DNA of 64,000 bases. Source: Rossellomorea vietnamensis NBRC 101237 (GTDB lineage: Bacteria; Bacillota; Bacilli; Bacillales; Bacillaceae_B). The DNA lies in assembly GCF_001591825.1 (NCBI RefSeq), contig NZ_BCVQ01000009.1:60012-124011 (forward strand). The letters are read 5' to 3'. Positions 27,214 through 35,163 of this stretch are shown here, piece after piece (the stretch's first letter is position 1; every line of letters starts with the position of its first letter). Under the pieces are notes generated by a model. The model had not been told where the DNA came from and ran no database searches. It saw only the letters and a program-made list of their open reading frames with translations. The translations under genes and the position numbers were made by a program.

Positions 27214-28233
27214 TTAGTGCTCGTGACCGCCATGATCTTCATGGTCGTCATCTTCATCTTTTTTCTTCATATCGTCATGGTCCATGCCTTCATGGCCATC
27301 CATATCCATATTGCCATGAACGGACTGAGCATCTTTATCTGCTCCATCCACCGTAGTATCCAGTCCATACTTCTGGCGGATCGCCATGGCATACTCGGAA
27401 TTCTTACCATGATCGACGAATGCTAAGTGAGTAGATGAAAAAGTCATCTTATCAACCGTTTCTGGAAGCATCAGTTTTTCATAGGTGTCTTCCGTCAATT
27501 TCGGTTCGTCTTGAGCATCTTCTACCCAATCTTCGTATTTGTCCTGCTTCATCGCAACAAAGTCAAACGTTTGGTGAGTCATTCCTTCACCTGTGAAGTT
27601 TGAATTCCTTCCATCATACGTTCCAGGCTCATCAGCCTGCAGATATAAGTCATTGACCATTCCAGGCATCCCATAGATCTGACCGCCGATTTGCGGTACC
27701 CAGAAGGAAGCCATGGAGTCTGCCGCGGTCACTTTGAAAAGAATTGGATGATCTTCGGGAACATTCACATAGTTTACCGTTTCGATTCCTTCTTCAGGAT
27801 AACTGAAGATCCATTTCCAATCGACAGCCGTCGCATGGATCACGATCGGGTCTTTATGAGATGTCGCTTCCGGTGCATTTTTCAATTCATAAAGTGCCTT
27901 TGTATTCGGGATGGATAATGCGATGACGATCAGGACAGGAATCAACGTCCAAATGATCTCAAGGAATGTACTTCCGTGCATATCCGGTTTATAGTCACTA
28001 TTCTTCTTACTGCTTCGATACTTGAATAATATGATTGTAAAGAATCCAAGTACAACAACCATAATGGCAATCATATAGTAGATGGACAGCATAATCAGAT
28101 CTTTTTGAACGGCTCCCACCGGTCCTTTGGGATCCAGGATGATTAATTCGCTATCCGTACTGAAAATAATGATGAAAAATAACGAAATAAGACTTATTAA
28201 AACAATTAAATACGGTTTAAATTTATTAAACAA
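27214..28233 (-). CDS. qoxA: Quinol oxidase subunit II with His/Asp/Met-rich tail
   Basis: 339-aa subunit II: two N-terminal membrane segments, then a cupredoxin-like domain (PIVIHATAVDWKWIFSYPEE, ADSMASFWVPQIGGQIYGM). CuA ligands are absent, as expected for a quinol oxidase. The core closely matches B. subtilis QoxA (LDPKGPVG and FSSTHLAFVDHG). Two oddities: the lipobox cysteine before the LDPKGP motif is missing (FSTDSELIILDPKGP), so it cannot be a lipoprotein, and the last 33 residues form a His/Asp/Met-rich tail (NMDMDGHEGMDHDD then DHEDHGGHEH) that could bind copper. Start is TTG at 28233 after AGGAAGGTG. Confidence 0.95.
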   Translation of the reverse strand: MFNKFKPYLIVLISLISLFFIIIFSTDSELIILDPKGPVGAVQKDLIMLSIYYMIAIMVVVLGFFTIILFKYRSSKKNSDYKPDMHGSTFLEIIWTLIPVLIVIALSIPNTKALYELKNAPEATSHKDPIVIHATAVDWKWIFSYPEEGIETVNYVNVPEDHPILFKVTAADSMASFWVPQIGGQIYGMPGMVNDLYLQADEPGTYDGRNSNFTGEGMTHQTFDFVAMKQDKYEDWVEDAQDEPKLTEDTYEKLMLPETVDKMTFSSTHLAFVDHGKNSEYAMAIRQKYGLDTTVDGADKDAQSVHGNMDMDGHEGMDHDDMKKKDEDDDHEDHGGHEH

Positions 28234-28257
28234 AAGAAATCACCTTCCTTTATGTAG

Positions 28258-28286
28258 AATTTACTCTCGTAGACCTATACTATCAA
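28258..28286 (-). promoter_or_regulatory. Putative qox promoter
   Basis: Minus strand TTGATA (28286-28281), 17-nt spacer, TAAATT (28263-28258), about 25 nt upstream of the qoxA TTG start. The -10 is plausible but not strong. Confidence 0.5.
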
Positions 28287-28390
28287 ATTCTCTAATCAGG
28301 TACCCTTCATAACTTCATTTTTAAACAGATTTTCGAAATTTCGACGCATTTTATTCACAGAACGGTAACAATGTTGGAAAGAATTGCTCA

Positions 28391-28438
28391 ATGGACAAAA
28401 AAATAACTCTCAAAGTTATCTGAGAATAACGTTGAGAG
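28391..28438 (-). terminator. Hairpin with T run between the multicopper oxidase and qoxA
   Basis: Minus strand CTCTCAA-c-GTTAT, loop, ATAAC-t-TTGAGAG then TTATTTTTTTG. It is a terminator for the multicopper oxidase transcript, 170 nt past its stop, or less likely an attenuator ahead of qoxA. Nothing else is recognised in the 28234-28605 gap. Confidence 0.65.
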
Positions 28439-28605
28439 CGGTTTATAGGTTGATTATTTAGAATATTAATAATCATCACTCATAAAATGTGAACAGACCT
28501 AAAATTTTTCTCTGATTACCATTATGCTAATAAAACATTCTTTATATATATCTGTATCCTCATGAACGTTTTATTCCTCACTTGTGGTAAATACTAATGA
28601 TTGAT

Positions 28606-30129
28606 TCAGTTAGGCTGATTATCCTCTTCTCCCCCTAACTCAAACGGGGAATATACTCCTTCATAATCGACGATCGTCACCATTCCCCTGGCAGCATGAT
28701 TGTTATCATGGCAATGGAATAACCATTCTCCCACATTATCGGCTTTAAAATAAATCACGTATTCCTCGCCTGGTTTCACATGAATCAAGTCTTTGACAAT
28801 CGGTTTTTCAAATTCTTTTCCGTTCTTGGATTCCACCTGGAAACGATGACCATGAAGGTGCATGGGATGATTCATCCTGCCTTTATTTCTAAGTGTGACT
28901 TTTACGATGTCCCCTTCTTGCACCTTGATAGGCGGTGTATCGGGAAAGGTCTTATCGTTAATTTGAAAGGACATGCCTTCTCCCATTGACATGCCCATGC
29001 TTAGATCCATGTCATAGGTCACATCGGGGTCAGGGGTTTTGTCGAAAATTAGTTCTTCACTCCCATATGAAATTCCTTTCGCAGTACCTGCTTCCCTTGC
29101 AAGTGACGCTTCTTGATCGGAATGAGTCTCATTCGAAACAACTGGCAGAATCATGTCTTCTGCGTGGTCTATATTCTGTTCCTGACCAATGAATACCGTA
29201 TCTTGATCGGGCTTCGTGAATTCCACATCCACTCTTTCGCCAGGGGCAATTTCCAGAACATTGGTGTTTCTATCTTCAGAGACCACTCTTTCTGCATCAT
29301 TCTCAATAACCTTCATCGATCCCTCCGGAAAGACCAACCGATGAACCTGGTATCCGGCATTCACGAATCTCAACCTTGCTTTTTCACCTGCTTCCATCAC
29401 GAGGGGTTCAATGGCCTTTCCGGATTTTCCGTTCACGGTAAAGGTATCGTACATTTGTTTCGTATCTGCTTCACCGTCCCCGGACATGGCTCCCTTCATC
29501 ATTCCTCCCATATTGGTGATGTCCTCTTTTTCTTGATTTACTGCCCACTCGTCGAGGATGAAGACTTCATCCTTCTTATACTCTTTTTCCTTTTCTTCCA
29601 CGATGAACGATCCATATAAGCCCTTGTCCACCTGTACGGAGCTTTGTTGATGGGAATGATACCAATACGTACCGGCATCTTGTGCAATGAATTCGTAGGT
29701 AAAGCTTTCTCCCGGCTGAACAGCATCTTGAGTCAAACCTGGGATCCCGTCCATTTTATTTGGCAGCAGGACGCCGTGCCAGTGAATGGTGACCGGTACA
29801 TCAAGCTCGTTCTTTAGCTTTACTTGTACAAAATCTCCTTCCGTCACCCGAAGGGATTTACCAGGAACCGTCCCATTATAAGTCCAAGCATTCACTTTTT
29901 TACCTTCACTGATCTGCCACTCCGTATCCTGAGCCGTTAATTCAAATTTTTTGACATGGCGGTCACCTTTTTCTTGTGCGCTTACGTCTAATATACTCGT
30001 CTCTCCGTCCGTCACTCCCTTGGGCAATGCCATTTCCCCATTTTTATACCAGGGTGATTGAAGAAACACGATCACCCCGATTGCCAATAATAACGTAATG
30101 AGTATGCTTCCAATCATTTTTCTTTTCAT
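28606..30129 (-). CDS. Multicopper oxidase (laccase/cuprous oxidase type)
   Basis: 507-aa three-cupredoxin-domain oxidase. All four copper-ligand motifs are present: TIHWHGVLLPN, YWYHSHQQSS, NHPMHLHGHRF and WLFHCHDNNHAARGM (type 1 Cys-His and Met axial ligand, type 2/3 histidines). An N-terminal membrane segment (IGSILITLLLAIGVIVFLQS, no lipobox) anchors it outside the cell. A Met-rich stretch DMDLSMGMSMGEGMSF before the third domain resembles the Met-rich regions of CueO-like enzymes. It probably oxidises Cu(I) for copper tolerance. It follows the SHOCT gene by 51 nt in one operon. Confidence 0.92.
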   Translation of the reverse strand: MKRKMIGSILITLLLAIGVIVFLQSPWYKNGEMALPKGVTDGETSILDVSAQEKGDRHVKKFELTAQDTEWQISEGKKVNAWTYNGTVPGKSLRVTEGDFVQVKLKNELDVPVTIHWHGVLLPNKMDGIPGLTQDAVQPGESFTYEFIAQDAGTYWYHSHQQSSVQVDKGLYGSFIVEEKEKEYKKDEVFILDEWAVNQEKEDITNMGGMMKGAMSGDGEADTKQMYDTFTVNGKSGKAIEPLVMEAGEKARLRFVNAGYQVHRLVFPEGSMKVIENDAERVVSEDRNTNVLEIAPGERVDVEFTKPDQDTVFIGQEQNIDHAEDMILPVVSNETHSDQEASLAREAGTAKGISYGSEELIFDKTPDPDVTYDMDLSMGMSMGEGMSFQINDKTFPDTPPIKVQEGDIVKVTLRNKGRMNHPMHLHGHRFQVESKNGKEFEKPIVKDLIHVKPGEEYVIYFKADNVGEWLFHCHDNNHAARGMVTIVDYEGVYSPFELGGEEDNQPN

Positions 30130-30180
30130 CGCTGCCTCTCCTAACCGTTTGTCGTACCAACCATTCTTGCAAGTAGGTTA

Positions 30181-30417
30181 TTACTCTTGGATTTTCCGTT
30201 TAAGTCGTTCGTACTCTTCTTCCGTTATTTCCCCTTTTGCCAGTCGGTCCTTTAATAAACTCAATGAATGTCGATTTTCTTTGTCCGTCGGGTTGTTCTC
30301 TTTCGGCGTCTTCGCCCTCATCATCCAGATGAATACCCCCACAATCGCTACGATCAATAGGATAAAAAGAAAGCCGGTTCCAAAAAATCCGCCGCTCATT
30401 CCTCCACCATTCATCAT
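30181..30417 (-). CDS. SHOCT domain small membrane protein
   Basis: 78 aa: Met/Gly-rich N-terminus (MMNGGGMSGGFFGTG), one membrane segment (FLFILLIVAIVGVFIWMM), a charged linker and a C-terminal SHOCT motif (LLKDRLAKGEITEEEYERLK). SHOCT proteins of this size often accompany copper-resistance genes in Firmicutes; the molecular role is unknown. It is first gene of the multicopper oxidase operon, with an AAAGGAG ribosome site. Confidence 0.88.
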   Translation of the reverse strand: MMNGGGMSGGFFGTGFLFILLIVAIVGVFIWMMRAKTPKENNPTDKENRHSLSLLKDRLAKGEITEEEYERLKRKIQE

Positions 30418-30450
30418 ATAATCATCTCCTTTATGTTTTTTATTTTCTTA

Positions 30451-30464
30451 TACCCACTATGGTA
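30451..30464. promoter_or_regulatory. Palindrome upstream of the SHOCT-multicopper oxidase operon
   Basis: TACCCACTATGGTA, with outer TACC/GGTA arms, about 35 nt upstream of the SHOCT start. A similar palindrome, TACCAC-TG-GTGGTA, occurs at 34269-34282 downstream of copY's promoter region. Both recall CsoR-type sites, but no csoR gene is in the window. Confidence 0.35.
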
Positions 30465-30509
30465 TTTTATAAAACAAAACCTCACTTCTCTGGCAGCATC
30501 TTGGGGACA

Positions 30510-30548
30510 CCTGAACTATTCCCCGTAAATGTGCAGATTTAATGAAGA
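30510..30548 (-). promoter_or_regulatory. Copper-regulon box, site A (SHOCT operon)
   Basis: Minus strand: TTCA and TGCA half-sites 11 bp apart, then ATTTACGGGGAA and a weak -10 (TTCAGG). Same layout as sites B-G. Confidence 0.5.
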
Positions 30549-30554
30549 AAGCAA

Positions 30555-30607
30555 CAAAAAAACAAATCAGAAATGTCGTTGATCATCTACACATTTCTGA
30601 TTTGTTT
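30555..30607 (-). terminator. Terminator of the copYZA-glutaredoxin operon
   Basis: Minus strand CAAATCAGAAATGT, 14-nt loop, ACATTTCTGATTTG followed by TTTTTTTG. Confidence 0.9.
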
Positions 30608-30647
30608 ATAGCAGCCCTCTGCGTCATGATGAGCTGTTTTAATGAAG

Positions 30648-30929
30648 TTATTTCAATCCTAATAATTGCTTGATTTCTTCTTTATTGTTCTCAAAACCAA
30701 TCAAATTCTTTACGACTCTTTTTTTACCGAATATACCTTTTTTATAGAAAGCAAAGGAAGGAACGATTCTGGAGCCGGATATTTCCTTGAGTTCCTTTTC
30801 GAACCTTTCATCTTCTCCTACGTTCTTATGGACATATTTGATGTTCTGCCCATTCAGGTATTCTTTAGCAGCTTGACAATCTGAACAGGTTGGTCTGGTG
30901 TAAAGCTCTAATTCAAGGTCATGACTCAT
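30648..30929 (-). CDS. Glutaredoxin/thioredoxin-like protein in the copper operon
   Basis: 93-aa thioredoxin-fold protein with an N-terminal redox motif CSDC (YTRPTCSDCQAAKEYL) and the cis-proline segment SRIVPSFAFY. It is the last gene of the copY-copZ-copA unit, 28 nt after copA. A thiol-disulfide protein here could reduce cysteine copper ligands or protect them, but only the fold and active site are visible. ATG at 30929 has GAAAGGAGC with an 11-nt spacer. Confidence 0.85.
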   Translation of the reverse strand: MSHDLELELYTRPTCSDCQAAKEYLNGQNIKYVHKNVGEDERFEKELKEISGSRIVPSFAFYKKGIFGKKRVVKNLIGFENNKEEIKQLLGLK

Positions 30930-30957
30930 GGTATTCGAAAGCTCCTTTCGTCAAGAA

Positions 30958-33414
30958 CTACGTTTCTGATGGTTTGAATCCTTTCAGGCGCAGGGCATTC
31001 AGCAACACGGATACAGAACTGAAGCTCATGGCTGCACCAGCGATCATTGGATTCAGTAAAGGTCCGCCGAACAAATACAGGATTCCCATGGCAATAGGTA
31101 TGCCGAGGATGTTATAGCCAAAGGCCCAGAAAAGGTTCTGTTTAATGTTCCGTATGGTTGCTTTACTCAATTCGACGGCGGTCGGTACGTCCATGAGATC
31201 ACTTCTCATAAGGACGATGTCTGCCGACTCCATGGCTACATCCGTACCAGAACCGATGGCGATCCCTATATCCGCTTGTGCAAGTGCCGGAGCATCGTTG
31301 ATTCCATCCCCGACCATCGCCACTTTCCTGCCTTCTTCCTGAAGCTTCTTGACTTCATTTGCTTTGTCTTCAGGCAGTACTTCACTCAGTACCCGGTCGA
31401 TCCCTACTTCTCTTGCGATCGCTTCCGCTGTCCGCTTATTGTCTCCCGTGATCATGGCCACTTCGAGCCCCATCCTGTGAAGCTTTTCAATGGCTTTGAA
31501 ACTCGTTTCCTTCACCGTATCAGCAACGGCGATGATGCCCGCAATCTCTTCTTCGACGGCGATATACATGGGCGTTTTCCCCTCGGCTGCCAAGCGGTCC
31601 GAAACTTCCGCCAGTTCACCGACATCGACATCATTTTCGTCCATCAGCTTGCGGTTTCCGAGCAGGAGATCGTCTCCTTCAACCGTCACTTCAATTCCCT
31701 GTCCCGTAATGGCGTCAAAGAAGTCGGTCTTTCGCAAGGTGAGTCCTCTCTCCTCTGCCTCTCGGACAATCGCTTCTCCAAGAGGATGTTCTGATCCCTT
31801 TTCAGCTGAAGCGGCAAGGATGAGGAGATCTTCTTCTGAAATGGATTCCGAGGTTACGATATCTGTCACCACAGGCTTTCCTTCCGTGATGGTCCCGGTT
31901 TTGTCAAACACGATGGTGTCGATTTTATGTGTTGTTTCAAGGGCACCACCGCTTTTGATCAATACGCCATTTTCCGCGCCTTTCCCCGTACCGACCATAA
32001 TGGCGGTAGGTGTCGCGAGTCCCAGTGCACAAGGACAGGCGATGACAAGAATCGAAATCGTGATCGTAAAGGCAAAGAGACCTGACTCCCCTGCTATATA
32101 CCAGGCGAGACCGGATAGGATGGAAAGGACAATGACGATCGGAACAAAATAACCTGAAATGACATCGGCCATTTTGGCGATTGGTGCCTTTGACCCCTGG
32201 GCATCCTCGACCAGCTTGATGATCTGGGATAGTGCCGTATCTTTTCCTACTTTAGTAGCCTCGTATCGGATGGTTCCATTTTTGTTGATGCTTGCACCAA
32301 TGACGTTTGAGCCACTGGTCTTCTCTACAGGGATGCTTTCCCCTGTCAACATCGCTTCATCGACGGATGTTTTTCCTTCTAGCACCACTCCATCCACCGG
32401 TATCTTCTCACCGGGTTTCACGATGATGATATCCCCGACTTCCACTTCTTCGACCGATATTTCGGTTTCTGCCCCTTCTCTTACGACAGTGGCGGTCTTA
32501 GGGGCAAGCCCCATCAGCTTCTTGATGGCTTCAGACGTTTTCCCTTTCGAAAGGGCCTCGAAATATTTCCCTAATGTAATGAGGGTGAGGATGACGGCTG
32601 CCGATTCAAAATAAAGGTTCTGCGCATACCGTTCACTGCCTGCTATAATCATGATGCTTGCAAACAAACTATAGAAAAACGCTGCCCCCGTTCCGAGCGC
32701 CACCAATGAATCCATATTCGGATGGCGTTTGGAAAGCGTCTTAAATCCTACGGTGAAAAATGGTTTCCCCATCGCAACGACAGGAATGGTAAGCACAAGT
32801 TGTATCAACGCAAATCCAGATGGGTTCACCATCGGATCGATTGCATCAGGCAGCGGCATGCCGAACATATGCCCCATGGAAACCAGGAGCAAGGGAACGG
32901 TGAAGACGGCTGAAACCCAGAAGCGTTTCCACATGGTCTTGATGTGCTCCTCTTTCTTATCCCTGTCTTCGTCCACTGATTGTTCCACATCAGTGTCCTC
33001 ATGTGCTTCATATCCGGCGTCGGAAACCGCTCCCTTGATATCAGACACGGTAACGACGGCGGGATCGTACTCAATGACCATTTTCTCTGTAGCCATATTG
33101 ACCGTCGAATCCTTGACGCCATCGAGCCTCCTTGTTGCCTTTTCGACCGATTGCACACAGGAAGCGCACGTCATGCCCGTCACGCTGAATGTCTTTTTCT
33201 CCATTTCTGTAACTGCTCTATAACCTGCATCATCCACGGCTTGCTTGATTTCTTCAAGTGAGAGCTCATTTTCATCATAGGTAATATTCAATTTCTCCGT
33301 TGCAAGATTTACGCTTGCTTGTTGAACACCAGCCAGTTTCTTCGTTGCTTTCTCAACAGCCTGTGAACAAGAGGCACATGTCATTCCTTCGATGTTCAAT
33401 GTTTTTTCCGTCAT
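30958..33414 (-). CDS. copA: Copper-exporting P1B-1 ATPase
   Basis: About 818 aa, typical of Bacillus CopA. Two N-terminal heavy-metal domains, each with GMTCASC (about residues 9 and 78), then eight membrane segments with the Cu(I) site [10 protein letters not shown]. The TGES actuator, DKTGTIT phosphorylation motif, SEHPLG nucleotide-binding motif and [10 protein letters not shown] hinge are all present, so it is intact. It pumps Cu(I) out of the cytoplasm. ATG at 33414 is used (AAAGGTGG 8 nt upstream); a GTG 12 nt earlier is inside that site. It sits 15 nt after copZ. Confidence 0.96.
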   Translation of the reverse strand: MTEKTLNIEGMTCASCSQAVEKATKKLAGVQQASVNLATEKLNITYDENELSLEEIKQAVDDAGYRAVTEMEKKTFSVTGMTCASCVQSVEKATRRLDGVKDSTVNMATEKMVIEYDPAVVTVSDIKGAVSDAGYEAHEDTDVEQSVDEDRDKKEEHIKTMWKRFWVSAVFTVPLLLVSMGHMFGMPLPDAIDPMVNPSGFALIQLVLTIPVVAMGKPFFTVGFKTLSKRHPNMDSLVALGTGAAFFYSLFASIMIIAGSERYAQNLYFESAAVILTLITLGKYFEALSKGKTSEAIKKLMGLAPKTATVVREGAETEISVEEVEVGDIIIVKPGEKIPVDGVVLEGKTSVDEAMLTGESIPVEKTSGSNVIGASINKNGTIRYEATKVGKDTALSQIIKLVEDAQGSKAPIAKMADVISGYFVPIVIVLSILSGLAWYIAGESGLFAFTITISILVIACPCALGLATPTAIMVGTGKGAENGVLIKSGGALETTHKIDTIVFDKTGTITEGKPVVTDIVTSESISEEDLLILAASAEKGSEHPLGEAIVREAEERGLTLRKTDFFDAITGQGIEVTVEGDDLLLGNRKLMDENDVDVGELAEVSDRLAAEGKTPMYIAVEEEIAGIIAVADTVKETSFKAIEKLHRMGLEVAMITGDNKRTAEAIAREVGIDRVLSEVLPEDKANEVKKLQEEGRKVAMVGDGINDAPALAQADIGIAIGSGTDVAMESADIVLMRSDLMDVPTAVELSKATIRNIKQNLFWAFGYNILGIPIAMGILYLFGGPLLNPMIAGAAMSFSSVSVLLNALRLKGFKPSET

Positions 33415-33429
33415 TGTGCTAACCACCTT

Positions 33430-33645
33430 TTATTTTGCAGGTTCTGTTTGATATCCCGCATCAGACACCGCTTTACTTAAACTGTCTGGTGATTGCTTCG
33501 ATTCGTCAAACTTCACCTTAGCCGCACCATTCTCGAGATCAACTTTGGCTTTTTCTACTCCGTCCAGATCATTCAGAACCGTCTCTACTTTTTTTACACA
33601 ATTCCCACATGTCATTCCAGATACGTTTAATAATGTCTTTTCCAT
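33430..33645 (-). CDS. copZ: Copper chaperone
   Basis: 71-aa heavy-metal-associated domain protein with the Cu(I) site GMTCGNC (MTCGNCVKKVETVL) and the bab-bab pattern of CopZ. It delivers Cu(I) to CopA and, in CopY systems, to the repressor. ATG at 33645 follows AAAGGAGT; the earlier in-frame GTG overlaps the ribosome site. Cotranscribed with copY and copA. Confidence 0.95.
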   Translation of the reverse strand: MEKTLLNVSGMTCGNCVKKVETVLNDLDGVEKAKVDLENGAAKVKFDESKQSPDSLSKAVSDAGYQTEPAK

Positions 33646-33668
33646 TGAATAAAACACTCCTTTAATTT

Positions 33669-34130
33669 TTAATGATGGCAGTTCATGCCGTGATCCTTTT
33701 TACAGGTACACTGTCCTGGTACGCAATTACATGCGATCTCATCGACAGCATCTTGTTTCTTGGTTTGTAAAACTTGTTCAATAAGGGCGATATCATCATG
33801 GCTCAGCTTTGCCTCTCCAATCAAGTCGGCAATCGTCTTCCCCACCGCCCGGCTGCATATGTGAGTAAATAATCCTGCCTTCAGTGTTTTGAGGCTTTCT
33901 TCCTCACTGACTCCCGGCCTGTAAATGAACCGGTTGCCGATCTTTTCGGTCGTCAGCATCCCTTTTTTGACCAGGCGCCCAATAAAGGTTTTCGTCGTTG
34001 CCGGTTTCCACTCTTTCTTTTCCTGAAGGACAGCACTTATTTCCTTACTGGTCACTTCTTTGAGCGTCCAGACAACTCTCATCACTTCCCACTCAGAATC
34101 CGTGATTTCCGGTTTTTCTTCTTTGGGCAA
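33669..34130 (-). CDS. copY: CopY/BlaI-family copper-responsive repressor
   Basis: 153 aa. N-terminal winged helix (ITDSEWEVMRVVWTLKEVTS, then TTKTFIGRLVKKGML) and a C-terminal CNCVPGQCTC matching the CxCxxxxCxC metal site that distinguishes CopY from BlaI/MecI. Zn(II)-CopY binds DNA; Cu(I) displaces Zn and releases it. CopY is the copper repressor of enterococci and lactic acid bacteria, whereas most Bacillus use CsoR, so its presence here may reflect transfer. Start TTG at 34130, six nt after AAAGGAGGG. Confidence 0.93.
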   Translation of the reverse strand: MPKEEKPEITDSEWEVMRVVWTLKEVTSKEISAVLQEKKEWKPATTKTFIGRLVKKGMLTTEKIGNRFIYRPGVSEEESLKTLKAGLFTHICSRAVGKTIADLIGEAKLSHDDIALIEQVLQTKKQDAVDEIACNCVPGQCTCKKDHGMNCHH

Positions 34131-34150
34131 GTTTATCCCTCCTTTTTTGT

Positions 34151-34162
34151 TTACATTCGTAA
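34151..34162. promoter_or_regulatory. Cop box 1 (CopY operator, one mismatch)
   Basis: TTACATTCGTAA, compared with TACAnnTGTA, followed by ATCGATTT. It lies between the promoter and the copY ribosome site. Confidence 0.75.
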
Positions 34163-34178
34163 TCGATTTATATTTATA

Positions 34179-34207
34179 GTTTACAACTGTAATCGATTTT
34201 AGTCAAC
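34179..34207 (-). promoter_or_regulatory. copY-copZ-copA promoter
   Basis: Minus strand TTGACT, 17-nt spacer containing Cop box 2, TAAACT. Repressor binding would occlude the -10. Confidence 0.75.
34181..34192. promoter_or_regulatory. Cop box 2 (CopY operator, perfect core)
   Basis: TTACAACTGTAA matches TACAnnTGTA exactly and is again followed by ATCGATTT. It sits 30 bp from box 1 and overlaps the spacer/-10 of the copY promoter. Confidence 0.85.
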
Positions 34208-34325
34208 AGAATTGATTCGACTAAATGTAAAAATGGGCTGTTGCTCTTGATCCCTGTTTTTTATTCTGTACCACTGGTGGTATTCTATAAACCTTCAATC
34301 TCAAACAAAGAAGGAAAGTGATTGT

Positions 34326-34359
34326 GTAAAAAAGAGATGACCTATTTCGGACATCTCTC
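34326..34359 (-). terminator. Terminator of the YdhK gene
   Basis: Minus strand GAGATG-TCCGAAATAGGT-CATCTC then TTTTTTAC. Confidence 0.82.
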
Positions 34360-34365
34360 CCTTCT

Positions 34366-34956
34366 TTATTCAACTGGTGATAATTCGCTTTCAGTTACCC
34401 ATTTATGATTCTTGACTACACTCCCACCTGTAGTAGGTGTGTAATCTATCATATAAACCGTCATCTTCTCAGCAGAGTCAATCGTAGCCGTTGCCCCTTC
34501 CATCCCCTTCATATGATCGGCATTCAAGACAACCTCTTCTCCAGGTTTATAAGGTTTCTCACCAAAGTCCTTCAGTTCTTCATGTATGACCCATTTATGA
34601 TCCTTCACTTTCTCTCCACCAATGGTTGGTGTATAGGTAACGGTATAAACAACCGTGTCGTAAGCTCCTGTAATGGTTGCTTCTGCCCCCTTCATCCCTT
34701 TCATATGATCAACCTTCATGATGGCTTTGCTTCCTACTTCAAATTTAGGGCTTGTTGATTCTTTCAATCCCTCCGGCATCTCTTCCGAACCTGAGTGATT
34801 CATGTCACCATGTTCCATACCATCCATTTCTTCCGACTTCTCTGTATCTTTGTCACTTTTAGCTTTATTCTCAGATTGATCATTTGAACAAGCACTCAAC
34901 ATGAGAAACAGAGCCGTAACGATCATTAGGAACCATTTTCTTCTACGTTGTTTCAT
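34366..34956 (-). CDS. YdhK family lipoprotein (two DUF1541 repeats)
   Basis: 196-aa predicted lipoprotein: signal peptide with lipobox LMLSAC, a Met/His/acid-rich linker (EEMDGMEHGDMNHSGSEEM), then two repeats of about 60 residues, each with DHMKGM(K/E)GA and YTPT.GG....KDHKWV. The repeats are the DUF1541/YdhK domain, common in copper- and metal-resistance loci of Firmicutes. Met-rich DHMKGM motifs suggest extracytoplasmic Cu(I) binding (inference). It carries copper-regulon box B in its promoter and is divergent from the two-component genes. Confidence 0.9.
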   Translation of the reverse strand: MKQRRRKWFLMIVTALFLMLSACSNDQSENKAKSDKDTEKSEEMDGMEHGDMNHSGSEEMPEGLKESTSPKFEVGSKAIMKVDHMKGMKGAEATITGAYDTVVYTVTYTPTIGGEKVKDHKWVIHEELKDFGEKPYKPGEEVVLNADHMKGMEGATATIDSAEKMTVYMIDYTPTTGGSVVKNHKWVTESELSPVE

Positions 34957-34983
34957 AGGTAGTACCTCCCCTAGTCATTTCAA

Positions 34984-35022
34984 TTAAAATTTTACCCAGC
35001 AAATATGCAAATTATATGGAGA
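34984..35022 (-). promoter_or_regulatory. Copper-regulon box, site B (YdhK gene)
   Basis: Minus strand: TCCA and TGCA half-sites 11 bp apart, ATTTGCTGGGTAAAAT with the GGG element and an AT-rich -10. No TTGACA-like -35. Confidence 0.6.
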
Positions 35023-35163
35023 ACAAACATTTTCAAGACAGCTTTTTTAGGGTATCGTATTGAGTACTCAATGAAGCGAATTTAAGTAGAAGGGAGAATG
35101 TGCATACTTTTTTCATATTTTTCCCCTAAACTAAACAAAGAATATATAAATGAGGTTGCCGAT

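Noticed and set aside
35050..35090. Autoregulatory copper box in front of the sensor kinase
   Set aside because: AGGGTATCGTATTGAG resembles the distal element of the other promoters, but no TGCA half-sites occur at the right distance.
35098..35163. Upstream ATG for the sensor kinase
   Set aside because: It is one nt from its AAGGGAG site, and ATG at 35164 has better spacing and a typical kinase N-terminus.
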